This document shows, piece by piece, positions 12,961 through 13,206 of a stretch of DNA of 13,206 bases; position 1 is the stretch's first letter; every line of letters begins with the position of its first letter. The notes under the pieces were generated by a model. It had not been told where the DNA came from. It saw only the letters and a program-made list of their open reading frames with translations, and made no database searches. The translations under genes and the position numbers were made by a program. Source of the stretch: Myxococcota bacterium (GTDB taxonomy: Bacteria; Myxococcota_C; UBA6777); the NCBI GenBank assembly GCA_963169055.1, contig CAUJFU010000268.1, positions 1 through 13,206 on the forward strand. The letters run 5' to 3'.

Positions 12961-13120
12961 ATTTGTGCGGTTGGCTTTTTTGGGACGCTGCCCCAAACCC
13001 CGCAGGGAGCGCGGCTCCCTTGACCCTGCGTTGGCGAGACGAACAGACATTTTTCACTCCGACAACGCTGTCGCTTGAGAGGTTGCGAACACGGGCTTTT
13101 TGCCCGCTGCGTAAGTCTTG
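12961..13120 (+). repeat. Dispersed structured element, copy 3
   Basis: Same orientation as copy 1. Hairpins: TTTGGG/CCCAAA at 12979-12997, AGGGAGC/GCTCCCT at 13004-13020, CGACA/TGTCG at 13060-13073 with outer CTC/GAG, and 13083-13114 (TTGCG/CGTAA with one G-T pair, plus CGGGC/GCCCG around five T). It is shorter than the other copies, mainly at its 5' end. It lies about 280 bp after the SDR/DoxX stop and about 45 bp before a possible gene start. Confidence 0.85.
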
Positions 13121-13163
13121 TCGGATCAATAAGGTATTTTTCTCTGGGAAAGGGTGAATGGCG

Positions 13164-13206
13164 ATGTTGTATCATGCTTTGTCTGGTTTGATGTATCGGG
13201 AACACG
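13164..13206 (+). CDS. Possible start of a gene running past the right edge
   Basis: ATG 13164 (or 13158 in the same frame) follows a purine-rich GGGAAAGGG and opens a frame reading MLYHALSGLMYREH up to the edge. Only 14 codons are visible, so this is a placement guess. It is mentioned because copies 1 and 2 of the dispersed element also precede genes in the same orientation. Confidence 0.3.
   Translation, partial: MLYHALSGLMYREH

Noticed and set aside
12464-13050. Minus-strand frames at the right end
   Set aside because: They overlap the SDR/DoxX gene and repeat copy 3 and show no domain, signal or ribosome-binding support.
8220-13120. The dispersed repeat as a protein-coding unit, since its frames share a peptide like LTPCWANRSLFSKP
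   Set aside because: Shared peptides follow from shared DNA; the frames shift and break between copies, while the hairpins are kept.

Overview
The window looks like a chromosomal segment of a Myxococcota-like (former Deltaproteobacteria) organism of moderate GC. The main clue is a secreted matrixin-type metalloprotease with Cys-rich repeats and a C-terminal tail resembling a MYXO-CTERM sorting signal (Cys motif, hydrophobic helix, Arg cluster). No tRNA, rRNA, CRISPR array, transposase or integrase was seen.

Layout. Positions 1-4615 carry five minus-strand genes, mostly with their own promoters. In order of transcription these are a microbial-type PARG (poly(ADP-ribose) glycohydrolase family), an HSL-type alpha/beta-hydrolase esterase, a membrane-anchored protein of unknown function, a divergent ClpP, and a secreted helical protein cut by the left edge. 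A divergent promoter region (4616-4765) separates PARG from a plus-strand, translationally coupled pair: a secreted protein with an 11-residue tandem repeat (4766-5677) and the 845-residue matrixin (5674-8211). Next come a SUKH (SMI1/KNR4) gene and an unrecognised 280-aa gene, which converge on a small basic, probably secreted protein on the minus strand (9818-10369, start uncertain). The right part holds a DUF2269 membrane protein (minus), divergent from an SDR + DoxX-like fusion (plus); the two probably work together at the membrane. A possible new gene begins at the right edge.

The feature I find most worth attention is a dispersed element of about 160-186 bp present three times: 8220-8405 (+), 10321-10501 (-) and 12961-13120 (+). 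The copies have diverged in sequence but keep the same series of inverted repeats. In the first hairpin, which aligns without gaps, two base pairs change on both sides together (compensatory changes). Each copy lies 3' of one gene and 5' of the next, in the same orientation as that next gene. This suggests a structured RNA or DNA element spread between genes. I do not recognise it as a named riboswitch or RNA family. Copies 1 and 2 are inverted and bracket the SUKH/unknown/secreted-protein cassette.

Other points of note are an Asp-to-Asn change at the third catalytic-triad position of ClpP, a perfect 10-bp inverted repeat covering the ribosome-binding region of the leftmost gene, and a recent 66-bp in-frame duplication in the protein ahead of the matrixin. 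All calls come from reading the sequence; no database search or folding program was run.
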